A stretch of DNA of 64,000 nucleotides from Streptomyces sp. NRRL S-646 (lineage in GTDB: Bacteria; Actinomycetota; Actinomycetes; Streptomycetales; Streptomycetaceae), in contig NZ_JODC01000005.1 in the NCBI RefSeq assembly GCF_000720765.1, positions 682,001 through 746,000 of the forward strand, written 5' to 3'. The position numbers and the translations under genes were made by a program. Numbering within the stretch: position 1 is the stretch's first letter; every line of letters starts with the position of its first letter. Under the pieces are notes generated by a model. It ran no database searches and was not told the origin of the DNA. It saw nothing but the letters and a program-made list of their open reading frames with translations. Positions 44,850 to 53,965 of the stretch are shown in pieces.

Positions 44850-45694
44850 TTGACGGCTCCCAGTGACAGGCCCTGGACCAGCTTGTCCTGGGCGGCGAAC
44901 CCCGCGGCGAGCACCGGCAGGGAGATGACGAGCGACGCGGCGCACACCTTCGCCAGGAACAGGCCCTGGCTGGTGATGAAGCCGGTCAGGAAGACGGGTG
45001 CCGTCTCGGCCACCACGCCGGTCAGGACTCGGGCGAAGAGAAGTTCGTTCCAGCTGAAGATGAAGCAGATCAGGGCTGTTGCGGCGATGCCGGGCAGGGC
45101 GATGGGGGCCACCACGCGCGCGAGGATCGTCGGCAGCTTGGCGCCGTCGATCTGCGCCGCCTCGATCACCGCCACCGGCACCTCGGCGAGGAAGGACTGC
45201 ATCATCCACACCGCGATCGGCAGGTTCATGGAGGTGTAGAGGACGACCAGCAGCCAGATGTTGTCGAGCATGCCGGTGTTCTTGGCGAACAGGTAGATCG
45301 GGAGCAGGCCCGCCACGATCGGCAGCATCTTCGTGGACAGGAAGAAGAACAGGACGTCCGTCCACTTCTTCACCGGGCGGATGGAGAGGGCGTATGCCGC
45401 CGGGAGGGCCAGCAGCAGGACCAGGACCGTCGAACCCAGCGACGCCACCGCGGAGTTGACCAGCGCGGGCCAGGGGCTCGCGCCGCCGCCCGTGCCGAAG
45501 AACTCGCGGTAGCCGTCGAGGGTGAGGGCGGCGCCGAAGGAGGGCGGGTTGGTCGCCGCGTCCGACTCCGAGTGGAAGGACGTCAGCGCCATCCAGGCGA
45601 TGGGCAGGAAGAAGACGACGCCGAGCAGCCAGGCCACCAGGCCGAGTCCGACTCCCTTGCGGCGGGGGCTCGTTCGTACGGCGACCGTGCTCAT
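44846..45694 (-). CDS. Carbohydrate ABC transporter permease (MalG type)
   Basis: 282 residues, six membrane helices, with the EAA loop (EAAQIDGAKLPTILARVVAPIALPG) that contacts the ATPase. Ends in the typical KLVQGLSLGAVK. Third gene of the importer operon: overlaps by 4 bases both the upstream permease and the downstream dehydrogenase gene. No ATPase gene is present, so a shared MsiK-type ATPase is likely. Confidence 0.92.
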   Translation of the reverse strand: MSTVAVRTSPRRKGVGLGLVAWLLGVVFFLPIAWMALTSFHSESDAATNPPSFGAALTLDGYREFFGTGGGASPWPALVNSAVASLGSTVLVLLLALPAAYALSIRPVKKWTDVLFFFLSTKMLPIVAGLLPIYLFAKNTGMLDNIWLLVVLYTSMNLPIAVWMMQSFLAEVPVAVIEAAQIDGAKLPTILARVVAPIALPGIAATALICFIFSWNELLFARVLTGVVAETAPVFLTGFITSQGLFLAKVCAASLVISLPVLAAGFAAQDKLVQGLSLGAVK

Positions 45695-46629
45695 GCGCGG
45701 GACACCTCCTCGCGGAACAGGGACGACACCACGCGCAGGGCGAAGGTCGCGATGATGATCGAGCCGATGACCACCAGGACGCCCGCGGCCGAGGCGAGGC
45801 CGTTCTCGTGGGCCTGGTAGAAGCTCTGGTAGACGGTGTACGGGAGGTTGGCGGTGCCCAGGCCGCCGGAGGTGATGGTGAAGACGGCGTCGAAGTTCTG
45901 GACGATGTAGATCGAGCCGAGCAGGGCGCCCAGCTCCAGATACCTGCGCAGGTGCGGGAGCGTCAGGTGGCGGAAGATCTGCCAGTCGTTCGCGCCGTCC
46001 ACGCGTGCGGCTTCGAGCTGTTGGCTGTCGCGGCTCTGCAGGCCCGCCAGCAGGATCAGCATCATGAACGGCGTCCACTGCCAGATCAGGGAGGCCTCGA
46101 CCGCGAGCAGCGGGGTGTTCGAGATCCAGTCCGGCTGCGGGCCGCCCACGTAGTGCAACAGGCCGTTGAGCAGGCCGTATTCGGGGTTGTAGAGGACGTG
46201 CTTCCACAGCAGGGCCGCTGCTACCGGGACCACCAGGAAGGGCGCGATCAGCAGAGTGCGGACCACTCCTCGGCCCCGGAACCTCCGGTCGAGGAGCAGC
46301 GCGAGCACCAGGCCCAGGACCAGGCTGACCAGGACCACCGTCACCGTCAGCAGGATCGTCGTCCACACCGAGTGGCGCAGGTCGGCGTCGGTCAGCACCT
46401 CCTGGTAGTTGTCGAAGCCGGTGAAGTGGCGGGCCTTGGGGTAGAGGGCGTTCCAGTCGAAGAACGAGATCACCAGGGTGGCCACGAACGGCAGCTGGGT
46501 CACCACGATCATGAAGACCAGGGCGGGCAGCAGCGGGGCCCGCGTGGACCAGGCGCGCAGCCGGGCGGAGGGCCGGCGTGTCATGCGTACGGGAGTTGCG
46601 GTGATGGGGGCGGTTGTCGTGGCGCTCAT
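45691..46629 (-). CDS. Carbohydrate ABC transporter permease (MalF type)
   Basis: 312 residues, six membrane helices after an Arg-rich N-terminus, EAA loop EAARVDGANDWQIFRHLTLPHLRRY. Pairs with the permease at 44846-45694. Overlaps the binding-protein gene by 4 bases. Confidence 0.92.
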   Translation of the reverse strand: MSATTTAPITATPVRMTRRPSARLRAWSTRAPLLPALVFMIVVTQLPFVATLVISFFDWNALYPKARHFTGFDNYQEVLTDADLRHSVWTTILLTVTVVLVSLVLGLVLALLLDRRFRGRGVVRTLLIAPFLVVPVAAALLWKHVLYNPEYGLLNGLLHYVGGPQPDWISNTPLLAVEASLIWQWTPFMMLILLAGLQSRDSQQLEAARVDGANDWQIFRHLTLPHLRRYLELGALLGSIYIVQNFDAVFTITSGGLGTANLPYTVYQSFYQAHENGLASAAGVLVVIGSIIIATFALRVVSSLFREEVSRA

Positions 46630-47999
46630 CGTCCCTCGTACTCCTTCGAGATCTTCTCGGCGAGCTGCTGGGACTTCTTCAGCGCCGAGTCGACGGACTG
46701 ACGTCCGGCGATCGCCGCGCTGATCTCCTGGGAGACCTTGGTGCCGAGATCGGTGAACTCGGGGATGCCGACGAACTGGATGCCGGGCGCGGGGCGCGGC
46801 TGCACTCCCGGGTTGTTGGGCTTGGCGCCCTCGATGGCCTCCCTGGTCATCTCCTGGAAGGCGCCGGCCTCCTTGCGGTAGTCGGCGTTGGTGTACGTCG
46901 ACGCGCGCTTGCCGGCGGGGACGTTGGACCAGCCGCTGGTGTCGCCGACCAGCTGCTCGTACTGCTTGCTGGACGCCCAGGACACGAACTTCCAGGCCTT
47001 GTCGGGGTTGCGGGAGGCCTTCTGGATGCCCCAGGCCCAGGTGTAGAGCCAGCCGGAGGAGTCGGTCTTCTCGACGGGGGCGGGGGCGTAGCCGAGCTTG
47101 CCCTTGACGGGGGAGCCCTTGGCCTCCAGGGAGCCGGCGGCGGACGTGGCGTCGTACCACATGGCGACCTTGCCCTGGGTCATGTTGTTGAGGCACTCGG
47201 CGAAGCCGGACTGGGCGGCGCCGGACTCGCCGTGGCTGCGCACGAGGTCGACGTAGAACTTCGTCGCCTTCTCGAAGGCGGGGGAGTCGAGTTCGGCCTT
47301 CCAGTTCTTGTCGAACCAGGTGCCGCCGAAGGTGTTCACGACGGTGGTGAGCGGTGCCATCAGCTCGCCCCAGCCGGGCAGGCCGCGCAGACAGATGCCG
47401 CGCATCCCGGACTTCGCCCCGTCGACCTCGGCGGCGAGCTTCGCCACCTGGTCCCAGGTGGGGTGGGCCGGCATCGTCAGGCCCTTCTCGGCGAAGATGT
47501 CCTTGCGGTACATCAGGAAGGACGACTCGCCGTAGAAGGGCTGGCCGTAGAGCTTTCCGTCGTCGGCCGTGAGCGATTGGCGCATCGGTTTGAGGACGTC
47601 CTGCTCGTCGTACGCCTGGTCCTTGGCGACGTACGAGTTCATCTCGTGCAGCCAGCTGTTCTTGGCATAGATCGGGATCTCGTAGTTGCTGAGCGTCGCC
47701 ACGTCGTACTGGCCCGCCTGGTTGGCGAAGTCCTGGCTGATCTTGTCGCGGACGTCGTTCTCCGGCAGGACGGTGAAGTTCACCTTGATGCCGGTCTCCT
47801 TGGTGAAGTGCGCGGCGGTGAGTTTCTGCAGCTCCACCATCTGCGGGTTGTTGACCATCAGGACGTTGATCGAGTTGCCGCCGGAACCGGACCCGCCCGC
47901 CCCGACCCAACAGCCGGAGAGCAGCGGGGCGAGCAGCGTCCCTGCGGCGGCCATGGCGAGCGTGGCTCGCGGTGGCCGTCGTCGGCTCTGGGTGCGCAT
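46626..47999 (-). CDS. Sugar/polyol ABC transporter substrate-binding lipoprotein
   Basis: 457 residues, with a lipoprotein signal and lipobox LLSGC (Cys30). The family 1 extracellular solute-binding fold shows as INVLMVNNPQMVELQKLTAAHFTKETGIKV, GIPEFTDLGTKVSQEISAAI and the C-terminal SVDSALKKSQQLAEKI. The overall pattern and adjacent Zn-dehydrogenase and DeoR regulator suggest a polyol such as sorbitol or mannitol, but this is inference. First gene of the operon; AGGAGCG upstream of ATG 47999. Confidence 0.9.
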   Translation of the reverse strand: MRTQSRRRPPRATLAMAAAGTLLAPLLSGCWVGAGGSGSGGNSINVLMVNNPQMVELQKLTAAHFTKETGIKVNFTVLPENDVRDKISQDFANQAGQYDVATLSNYEIPIYAKNSWLHEMNSYVAKDQAYDEQDVLKPMRQSLTADDGKLYGQPFYGESSFLMYRKDIFAEKGLTMPAHPTWDQVAKLAAEVDGAKSGMRGICLRGLPGWGELMAPLTTVVNTFGGTWFDKNWKAELDSPAFEKATKFYVDLVRSHGESGAAQSGFAECLNNMTQGKVAMWYDATSAAGSLEAKGSPVKGKLGYAPAPVEKTDSSGWLYTWAWGIQKASRNPDKAWKFVSWASSKQYEQLVGDTSGWSNVPAGKRASTYTNADYRKEAGAFQEMTREAIEGAKPNNPGVQPRPAPGIQFVGIPEFTDLGTKVSQEISAAIAGRQSVDSALKKSQQLAEKISKEYEGR

Positions 48000-48109
48000 G
48001 GATCGCTCCTGAACATATGGGGAGATAAAGGGCGGTTACGGGCGTGGGAGTGCCCCGGGGAGGGCGAGTTGGGTTTTCAGGCGTGCGGGTGCGGGCGCGT
48101 ACGGATCCT

Positions 48110-48889
48110 CTAGACGCGGATGACCTGTGGGCCCAGCAGTGAGTAGCGGTGGGCCTCGGCCGAGGGGAGCAGGGTGCTCGTGACGATCGTCTCCAGTGCG
48201 CCGATGTCCGCGAACCGGCAGAAGCTGACCGCCCCGAACTTGGTGTGCACGCCCGCGAACACCGTGCGGCGGGCGGCCCGGATGGCCTGCGCCTTGACCT
48301 CGCTGACCGCGGGGTCGGGGGTGGTCAGGCCGTGCTCGCGGGAGATGCCGTTGGCGCCGATGAAGGCGAGGTCGAGGACGAAACCGGCCAGCATCTTCGT
48401 CGTCCAGTGGTCGACGGTGGCCAGCGTGCCGGAGCGGACCCGGCCGCCGAGCAGCAGGACGGAGATGCCGTCGGCCTCGGCAAGTGCGCCCGCGACCGGC
48501 AGGGACGCGGTGACCACAGTCAGCGGCCGGTCCCTGGGCAGTGCCTCGGCGATGAGCTGCGGGGTGAAGCCCTCGTCGACGAAGACCGTCTCGGCGTCCC
48601 CGAGCAGCTCGGCCGCGGCGGCCGCGATCCGGCGCTTCTCGGGTACGTGGCTGGTGGCGCGGAACTCGAGCGTCGTCTCGAAGCCGGCGCTCTCCACGGG
48701 GTAGGCGCCGCCGTGGGTGCGGCGGATCAGGCCGTGGTCCTCCAGGGCGCGCAGATCCCGTCGTACGGTCTCCTTGGCCACGCCCAGTGCGGCGGCGAGC
48801 GCGGTGACGTCGACCGAGCCGGTGGCGCGCGCGGCCCGCACGATCTCCCGCTGGCGCTCTTCTGCGGTCTTCGCAGTGTTCGCCGTCAT
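48110..48889 (-). CDS. DeoR-family sugar regulator
   Basis: 259 residues: N-terminal DeoR helix-turn-helix (ERQREIVRAARATGSVDVTALAAALGVAKETVRRDLRALEDHGLIRRTHGGA, about 10-62) and the DeoR effector domain (FVDEGFTPQLIAEAL, ADGISVLLLGG, DLAFIGANGIS). It lies 110 bases upstream of the importer operon on the same strand and is its likely regulator. ATG 48889 chosen; GTG 48898 is possible. Confidence 0.9.
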   Translation of the reverse strand: MTANTAKTAEERQREIVRAARATGSVDVTALAAALGVAKETVRRDLRALEDHGLIRRTHGGAYPVESAGFETTLEFRATSHVPEKRRIAAAAAELLGDAETVFVDEGFTPQLIAEALPRDRPLTVVTASLPVAGALAEADGISVLLLGGRVRSGTLATVDHWTTKMLAGFVLDLAFIGANGISREHGLTTPDPAVSEVKAQAIRAARRTVFAGVHTKFGAVSFCRFADIGALETIVTSTLLPSAEAHRYSLLGPQVIRV

Positions 48890-49148
48890 CGCCGTCACCT
48901 GCTCTCGTGCCTGCTGCCCGTTCGGGCCCGGTGGGGCCCACGCAGCAAGTTCTACCCTCGGTGTGCGGCACTGACCAGGCCTGTTGCAGGGCCGATGCTG
49001 CCCGTGTGTGCCCGTTTGCAGAGCGGAGTGCCCGCCTCGGACCTGCGTGGCTGTGAGCGGGGGCGTGAGATCGGGCAGGTGCGGTGCCCGAATGCGGGAG
49101 CGGGCGGGCCCGTTCCGTGCCCGGGCGCTCCGCTGGGAGGGCGCGTTG

Positions 49149-49252
49149 GGTCGTCGATCGTCTGCGGCGCCGTCGTGGCTCGTCGCGCCCACGCGGCGGA
49201 GCCGCATATCGACACAGCCCCGCGCCCCTTTGGGGCGCCCTTCAGGGGCGCC
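49149..49252 (-). repeat. Dispersed repeat family A, inverted copy
   Basis: The 386-base gap 48890-49275 contains a well-preserved family A element in reverse: GTCGTCGATCGTCTGCGGCG, CCGTCGTGGCTCGTCGCGCC, CGCGGCGGAGCCGCATATCG, ACACAGCCCCGCGCCCCTTT. Nothing else recognisable lies in the gap; the DeoR promoter should be in its left part. Confidence 0.8.
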
Positions 49253-49275
49253 GCCCGAAACCGGCGCCAGGCACC

Positions 49276-50100
49276 TCAGTACGGCCAGATCGGCGGGTCG
49301 CTCACGAAGTGGCCGCCCAGGTAGGCGTGGGCGATGTTGTCGGGGTCCAGGTCGCCCTGGGCGGCGATCAGCTTTTCCGCGTACGGCTCGGAGTCGTCCT
49401 GCGGCTCGTAGCCGAGCGCCCGTGCCGTGGACAGGTCCCACCACAGGCGCGTGTTGGCGGAGGAGCCGTAGACGACGGTGTGGCCGACGTTCTCGGCGGT
49501 CAGGGCCGCGTGGAAGAGGCGGGCGCCGTCGGCCGGGCTCATCCAGATGGACAGCATGCGCACGCTGGTGGGCTCGGGGAAGCAGGAGCCGATGCGTACC
49601 GACACCGTCTCCAGACCGTGCTTGTCCCAGTAGAGCTGTGCGAGGTCCTCGCCGAAGGACTTGGACAGGCCGTAGAAGGTGTCCGGGCGGCGCGGGGTGT
49701 CGATGGGAATCAGCACGCTTGAATCAAGAGGTATGTCCCCCTGGGGGCGGGGGGTGAAGCCGACGGCGTGGTTGGAGGAGGCGAAGACGATACGGCCCAC
49801 GCCCTCCTCCCGCGCGGCCTCGTACAGGTTGTACGTGCCCTCGATGTTCGCCGAGAGGATCTTCTCGAAGGGGGCTTCCAGGGAGATGCCGGCCAGGTGG
49901 ATGATCGCGTCGACGCCACGCACGGCCTCGCGCAGGGCCTTCTTGTCGGCGAGATCCGCGGTGACGGCGTCCGGGTCGCCCTCGATCGGGCGTACGTCGA
50001 GGAGGCGCAGCTCGTAGCCGAAGGCCGGCAGCAGGTTCCGCATCAGGGTGCCGAGCCCGCCGGCGGCGCCGGTGAGCAGAACGGTGCGGGGGGCTGGCAT
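49276..50100 (-). CDS. Uronate dehydrogenase-like NAD-dependent epimerase/dehydratase-family enzyme
   Basis: 274 residues, short-chain/extended Rossmann fold: NAD motif LLTGAAGGLG, catalytic FASSNHAVGF and YGLSKSFGE (Tyr-x3-Lys). Family-like features of uronate dehydrogenase include IIHLAGISLEAPFEKILSANI, RIGSCFPEPTSVRMLSIW and GSSANTRLWWDLS. It would oxidise D-galacturonate or D-glucuronate to the aldarolactone. Divergent from 5-dehydro-4-deoxyglucarate dehydratase, consistent with the oxidative uronate pathway. ATG 50100 with AAGGAG upstream. Confidence 0.85.
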   Translation of the reverse strand: MPAPRTVLLTGAAGGLGTLMRNLLPAFGYELRLLDVRPIEGDPDAVTADLADKKALREAVRGVDAIIHLAGISLEAPFEKILSANIEGTYNLYEAAREEGVGRIVFASSNHAVGFTPRPQGDIPLDSSVLIPIDTPRRPDTFYGLSKSFGEDLAQLYWDKHGLETVSVRIGSCFPEPTSVRMLSIWMSPADGARLFHAALTAENVGHTVVYGSSANTRLWWDLSTARALGYEPQDDSEPYAEKLIAAQGDLDPDNIAHAYLGGHFVSDPPIWPY

Positions 50101-50201
50101 CCTCGCTTCTCCTTCGATTGGCAGGCGCATGCGTGCACGTTATTCACATCCATGGACACGCTAGGGAGCCGCGCCGTACCCCGTCAAGTGCTCTGCGAAA
50201 T

Positions 50202-50266
50202 GCGGAAATCCGCTGATGTGATGCCGGTGGGCGCGCTTGACCGGCCATAAAGGGGCACCTTAGCGT
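50202..50266 (+). promoter_or_regulatory. Candidate promoter and palindrome ahead of the dehydratase gene
   Basis: TTGACC (50237-50242), 18-base spacer, TAGCGT (50261-50266) is a plausible promoter for 50320-51261. A 12-bp palindrome GCGGA-AA-TCCGC lies at 50202-50213 between the divergent genes and may be a regulator site shared with uronate dehydrogenase. Confidence 0.4.
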
Positions 50267-50319
50267 GGTGGCGTTCAGAAATGTAGACGCAGATCATGAA
50301 CATGGAATCGGGAGTGCCC

Positions 50320-51261
50320 GTGACGCCAGTCCCTCTCGCCGCTCGACTCAGCATCCCCAGCGGGCCGCTGTTCTTCCCGGTCACCGCCTACGGCCCCGAC
50401 GGCTCGGTCGACCTCGACGTGTACCGCGCCCATGTGCGCCGCGGGGTCGAGGCCGGGGCCGCGGCGGTCTTCGCCTGCTGCGGCACCGGCGAGTTCCATG
50501 CGCTCACGCCCGAGGAGTTCGAGGCGTGCGTGCGGGTGGCGGTGGAGGTGGCGGACGGCCGGGTGCCGGTGGTGGCCGGCGCCGGGTACGGCACCGCGCT
50601 CGCCGTCCGGTACGCGCGCGTGGCCGAGGCCGCAGGGGCGGACGGGCTGCTCGCCATGCCGCCGTACCTCGTTCTCGCCGGTCAGGAGGGGCTGGTGCGG
50701 CACTACCGGGAGGTGGCCGCAGCGACCGCGCTGCCCGTGATCGTCTACCAGCGCGACAACGCCGTGTTCACCCCGGAGTCCGTCGTCGAACTGGCCCGCA
50801 CGGACGGCGTCATCGGCTTCAAGGACGGCCTCGGCGACCTCGACCTCATGCAGCGCATCGTCAGCGCCGTCCGCACCGAGGTCCCCGGCGACTTCCTCTA
50901 CTTCAACGGTCTGCCGACCGCCGAACAGACCCAGCTCGCCTACCGCGCGATCGGCGTCCCGCTCTACTCCTCCGCCGTCTTCTGCTTCGCCCCGGAGATC
51001 GCGCTCGCCTTCCACCGGGCGCTGGAGTCGGGCGACATCGCCACCGCGCACCGCCTCCTCGACGGCTTCTACGGGCCGTTCGTCGAGCTGCGCGCACAGG
51101 GGCGCGGTTACGCCGTCGCCCTGGTCAAGGCGGGCGTACGGCTGCGCGGGCTCGACGTCGGGGAGGTCCGGCCGCCGCTGCACGAGCCCACCCAGGAACA
51201 TGTCAAGCAGCTCGCCGAACTGATCGAGCGTGGGTATGCGCTGCTGGAAGAGAACAAGTGA
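50320..51261 (+). CDS. 5-Dehydro-4-deoxyglucarate dehydratase (DapA superfamily)
   Basis: 313 residues, TIM barrel. Schiff-base Lys in GVIGFKDGLGD, Tyr in VIVYQRDNAVF, and the KDG-dehydratase type segments GPLFFPVTAYGPDG, CCGTGEFHALTPEEF and YFNGLPTAEQTQLAYRAIGV. It would form 2-oxoglutarate semialdehyde with release of water and CO2. GTG 50320 preferred because GGGAG precedes it by 5 bases; ATG 50296 gives 8 more residues. It lies 13 bases before the next gene. Confidence 0.85.
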   Translation: MTPVPLAARLSIPSGPLFFPVTAYGPDGSVDLDVYRAHVRRGVEAGAAAVFACCGTGEFHALTPEEFEACVRVAVEVADGRVPVVAGAGYGTALAVRYARVAEAAGADGLLAMPPYLVLAGQEGLVRHYREVAAATALPVIVYQRDNAVFTPESVVELARTDGVIGFKDGLGDLDLMQRIVSAVRTEVPGDFLYFNGLPTAEQTQLAYRAIGVPLYSSAVFCFAPEIALAFHRALESGDIATAHRLLDGFYGPFVELRAQGRGYAVALVKAGVRLRGLDVGEVRPPLHEPTQEHVKQLAELIERGYALLEENK

Positions 51262-51274
51262 AGGCGGAGAGCAA

Positions 51275-52438
51275 GTGAAGGCATCGACTTTCGTCTACCC
51301 CTGGGACGTCAACGGGGACCCGGAGGCCGCGGGCCGCATCGCCGCGCTCGGTGTGCAGCAGGTGACGCTTGCCTCCGCGTACCACTCCACGCGTGCGCTC
51401 TCGCCCCGCCACCCGCGCCACCGCATCGTCACCGCCGAGCACGCGGCCGTGCTGTATCCCACCGACGGCCGCTGGGAAGGACGTGTGCTGCGGCCGTACC
51501 CGGCCGGGGACTGGGCGCCCGGAGACGCCTACGGTGAGGCGGCCGCGGCCCTCACGGACGCCGGCCTGGAGGTGCACACCTGGGTCGTCCTCGCCCACAA
51601 CTCCCGCCTGGGCGCCGATCACCCGGGCACCTCCGTCATCAACGCCTACGGCGACCGCTACCCCTGGGCCCCGTGCATCGCGCAGCCCGCCACGCGCGCG
51701 TACCTCGTCGACCTGGCCGTCGAGGCGGCCGTACGGCCGGGAGCGCGCGGCACCGAGCTGGAGTCGCTGGGCTGGTACGGGCTGCAGCATCTGCACGCCC
51801 ACGACAAGACCGGCGGGGTAGGTCTCGGCGACGCCGGAATGTACCTGATGGCCCTCTGCTTCTGCCCCGCCTGCCGGGCCGGCTACGGCGAACAGGGCTT
51901 GGACGCCGACGAGTTGGCGGCTGCCGTACGCGAAGCGCTGGAGCCGCTGTGGCAGGGTGCGCCCGACGACGGAGGCTGGGCCGGGGTCGAGAAGCTGCTC
52001 GGGGAGGCGAGGGCGGCCGCCACGCGCGCGTGGCGCGACGACACCGCCCGCACGCTCCAGGAGACCGCGGTCCGCGCGGTGCGCGCGGCGGCCCCCGACG
52101 GCTTCCAGATCCTTCTGCACGCCGACCCCGTGACGTACCACGTCGGCGCCAACCCGGGCGTGGACCCCGCCCACATCCTGTCCGTCGCGGACGGCGTGGT
52201 CGTACCGTGCGTCGGCGGTACGGCCCTGCTGACACCCTTCACCGAGCAGGGCCGGGAAGGCGCGGTCATCGCCGCCAACTTCCCCGTGGTCGCGGGAATG
52301 GGCGGCAGCCCGGAGGCACTGTCCGCGAACGCCGTACAGGCAGGCCGACGGGGAGCGACCGAACTGCGCTTGTATCACGCCGGGTTGGCGTCGGACGGGG
52401 ACTTGGAGGCGGTGCGGTCGGCGCTCGCCGGGCTTTGA
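51275..52438 (+). CDS. Predicted TIM-barrel protein in the uronate cluster
   Basis: 387 residues, no signal peptide. I do not recognise the family. It starts STFVYPWDVNGDPEAAGRIAALGV and shows (beta/alpha)-type order with conserved-looking motifs (ASAYHSTRALSPRHPRHR, WVVLAHNSRLG, CFCPACRAGYG with a CxCPxC pair). It may be glycoside hydrolase-like. Co-transcribed with the dehydratase gene (13 bases apart). GTG 51275 with GGAG upstream. The last 60 bases are perfectly duplicated 200 bp downstream, and its 3' end overlaps the convergent MFS gene by 173 bases. Confidence 0.7.
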   Translation: MKASTFVYPWDVNGDPEAAGRIAALGVQQVTLASAYHSTRALSPRHPRHRIVTAEHAAVLYPTDGRWEGRVLRPYPAGDWAPGDAYGEAAAALTDAGLEVHTWVVLAHNSRLGADHPGTSVINAYGDRYPWAPCIAQPATRAYLVDLAVEAAVRPGARGTELESLGWYGLQHLHAHDKTGGVGLGDAGMYLMALCFCPACRAGYGEQGLDADELAAAVREALEPLWQGAPDDGGWAGVEKLLGEARAAATRAWRDDTARTLQETAVRAVRAAAPDGFQILLHADPVTYHVGANPGVDPAHILSVADGVVVPCVGGTALLTPFTEQGREGAVIAANFPVVAGMGGSPEALSANAVQAGRRGATELRLYHAGLASDGDLEAVRSALAGL

Positions 52439-53810
52439 GGGGCCCCGGGGTGGCGGTGGTCGGCAGGGCTGTGCCGGGGGCCTGCTGGCGGTATTCGCCG
52501 GGGATGGCCGGTAGCCCGGATGCGCTGGCCGCGGGGGCGGGCGCGGTGGCGAGGGCGGGTGAACTGCGGTTGTGTGAGGCCGGGTTGGCGTCGGACGGGG
52601 ACTTGGAGGCGGTGCGGTCGGCGCTCGCCGGGCTTTGAAGGAGCCGGGCTGTCGTGGTCACTAGGACAGCGCCGAGGGTGAGCAGCAGGGGGCGGTGGTC
52701 GGTGAGTTCGACCAGGGCCGCCCCCGCGGCCAGCCCGAGCACGTTCGGTGTGAAGAGCAGTGTGTTGGCCGTGGCGGCCGTACGGCCCAGCAGGTCGTTC
52801 GGTGTCCCGCGTTGCACGGCGGTCAGTGCGGTGATCAGGACGCAGGGCAGCCCGGCCCCGATCGCCGCGCTGCACACCAGGGCCACCGGGTCCCAGGGGA
52901 CGGCTCGCGCGGCGATCGCGACGCCCGTGAGGGCGATTCCGCAGGCCGCGAAGCGGTGTCCGCCCAGGCGGCGCAGGGCCGGTCCGGAGGCCAGACCGAT
53001 CGTGACCGAGCCGAGGCCCTGGACGGCGTACAGGACACCGGCGTAGGCGGGGGAGTGCCCGAGGCCGTCGATGACGGCGTAGAGCAGGGCCCCGGACAGC
53101 CCCGCGCAGAACATCGTGGTGCCGCCCGCCAGGACGAGGGGGCGCAGCCGGGCGTGGTTCCACAGGTATCCGATGCCCTCCACGGCCCGTGCCCGCCGGC
53201 CGCTCGTGGGCGGCTGCGGCCTTTCCTCGCGGACGCGCAGCAGGGCGTACACGCCGGTGGCCAGCACGAACGTGACGGCATCCAGCAGGGCGACGCTCGG
53301 GCCGCCGTACGCCGCGAAGAGGGCCGCACCCGCGAGCGGGGCGACCAGCTTCATGCCCTCGGTCGCCGTCATGCGCAGCCCGTTGAAGTCGCCCAGCAGC
53401 GACCGGTCGACCGCGGCCGCGACAAGGGCCGACTCGGCCGCGTCATGGACGACGCCCGCGGCGCCGTACACGAACAGGACCGTGTAGAGCAGCCACAGCC
53501 GGCTCGGGGAATCGACGGCGAAGAGGGTGAGCAGGAGGGCGGCCAGGAGGAGGTTCGCGCCGATGAGAAGGGGTTTGCGGCGGACCCGGTCGGCGAGGGT
53601 GCCGAGCAGAGGGCCGGCGAGCGTGGGCGCCCACATGGCGAGCAGGCACAGCGCGGCCAGTCCGTCCGAGCCGGTCAGCTCCTTGACCCACACGCCGGAC
53701 GCCAGCCACAACGCCGACGTCCCGAAGCCGGAGATCACCACGCCCGCCAGATACAGCCCCGCGTTGCGGTCCCGCAGAACCCGCACCACTGCCCATGTCG
53801 ATGTCGTCAT
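52266..53810 (-). CDS. MFS transporter with repeat-encoded antisense tail
   Basis: 514 residues. Residues 1-400 are a normal 12-TM MFS efflux protein (SGFGTSALWLASGVWVKELTG, LADRVRRKPLLIGANLLLAA). After VTTTARLLQSPASADRTAS the frame runs antisense through the 60-bp duplicated block twice and into the convergent gene, giving a 110-residue tail rich in Pro, Ser, Arg and Thr that is unlike the family. The original stop was probably lost with the duplication. ATG 53810. Confidence 0.78.
   Translation of the reverse strand: MTTSTWAVVRVLRDRNAGLYLAGVVISGFGTSALWLASGVWVKELTGSDGLAALCLLAMWAPTLAGPLLGTLADRVRRKPLLIGANLLLAALLLTLFAVDSPSRLWLLYTVLFVYGAAGVVHDAAESALVAAAVDRSLLGDFNGLRMTATEGMKLVAPLAGAALFAAYGGPSVALLDAVTFVLATGVYALLRVREERPQPPTSGRRARAVEGIGYLWNHARLRPLVLAGGTTMFCAGLSGALLYAVIDGLGHSPAYAGVLYAVQGLGSVTIGLASGPALRRLGGHRFAACGIALTGVAIAARAVPWDPVALVCSAAIGAGLPCVLITALTAVQRGTPNDLLGRTAATANTLLFTPNVLGLAAGAALVELTDHRPLLLTLGAVLVTTTARLLQSPASADRTASKSPSDANPASHNRSSPALATAPAPAASASGLPAIPGEYRQQAPGTALPTTATPGPLKARRAPTAPPPSPRPTPTRRDTSAVRSLPVGLPVRRSRTVPPGCRPFPRPRGSWRR
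52499..52638 (+). pseudogene. C-terminal remnant of a second copy of the TIM-barrel gene
   Basis: The last 60 bases of the gene at 51275-52438 recur exactly at a 200-base offset (52379-52438 and 52579-52638). Before the identical block the copies have diverged but align: MGGSPEALSANAVQAG against MAGSPDALAAGAGAVARAG. So this is the end of a paralogue whose final part was homogenised with its neighbour. Confidence 0.8.
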
Positions 53811-53965
53811 GCCTGGCCATCGTGGGTCTAAGGCCCCCGGCGGGGGATGAGGCAAGTGCCTTATGAGCGAGTCCGTGCGGGCCGGACGGGTGGAGACCGG
53901 GCTGCGATGAGTTTCGGGGGCACGGTCGGTCCACATCCAGGAGACACAACCGTGAGGAGCAGTGC

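Noticed and set aside
48036..48971. Minus-strand frame overlapping the DeoR gene
   Set aside because: Arg/Gly-rich frame-shifted shadow of DeoR; no motif.
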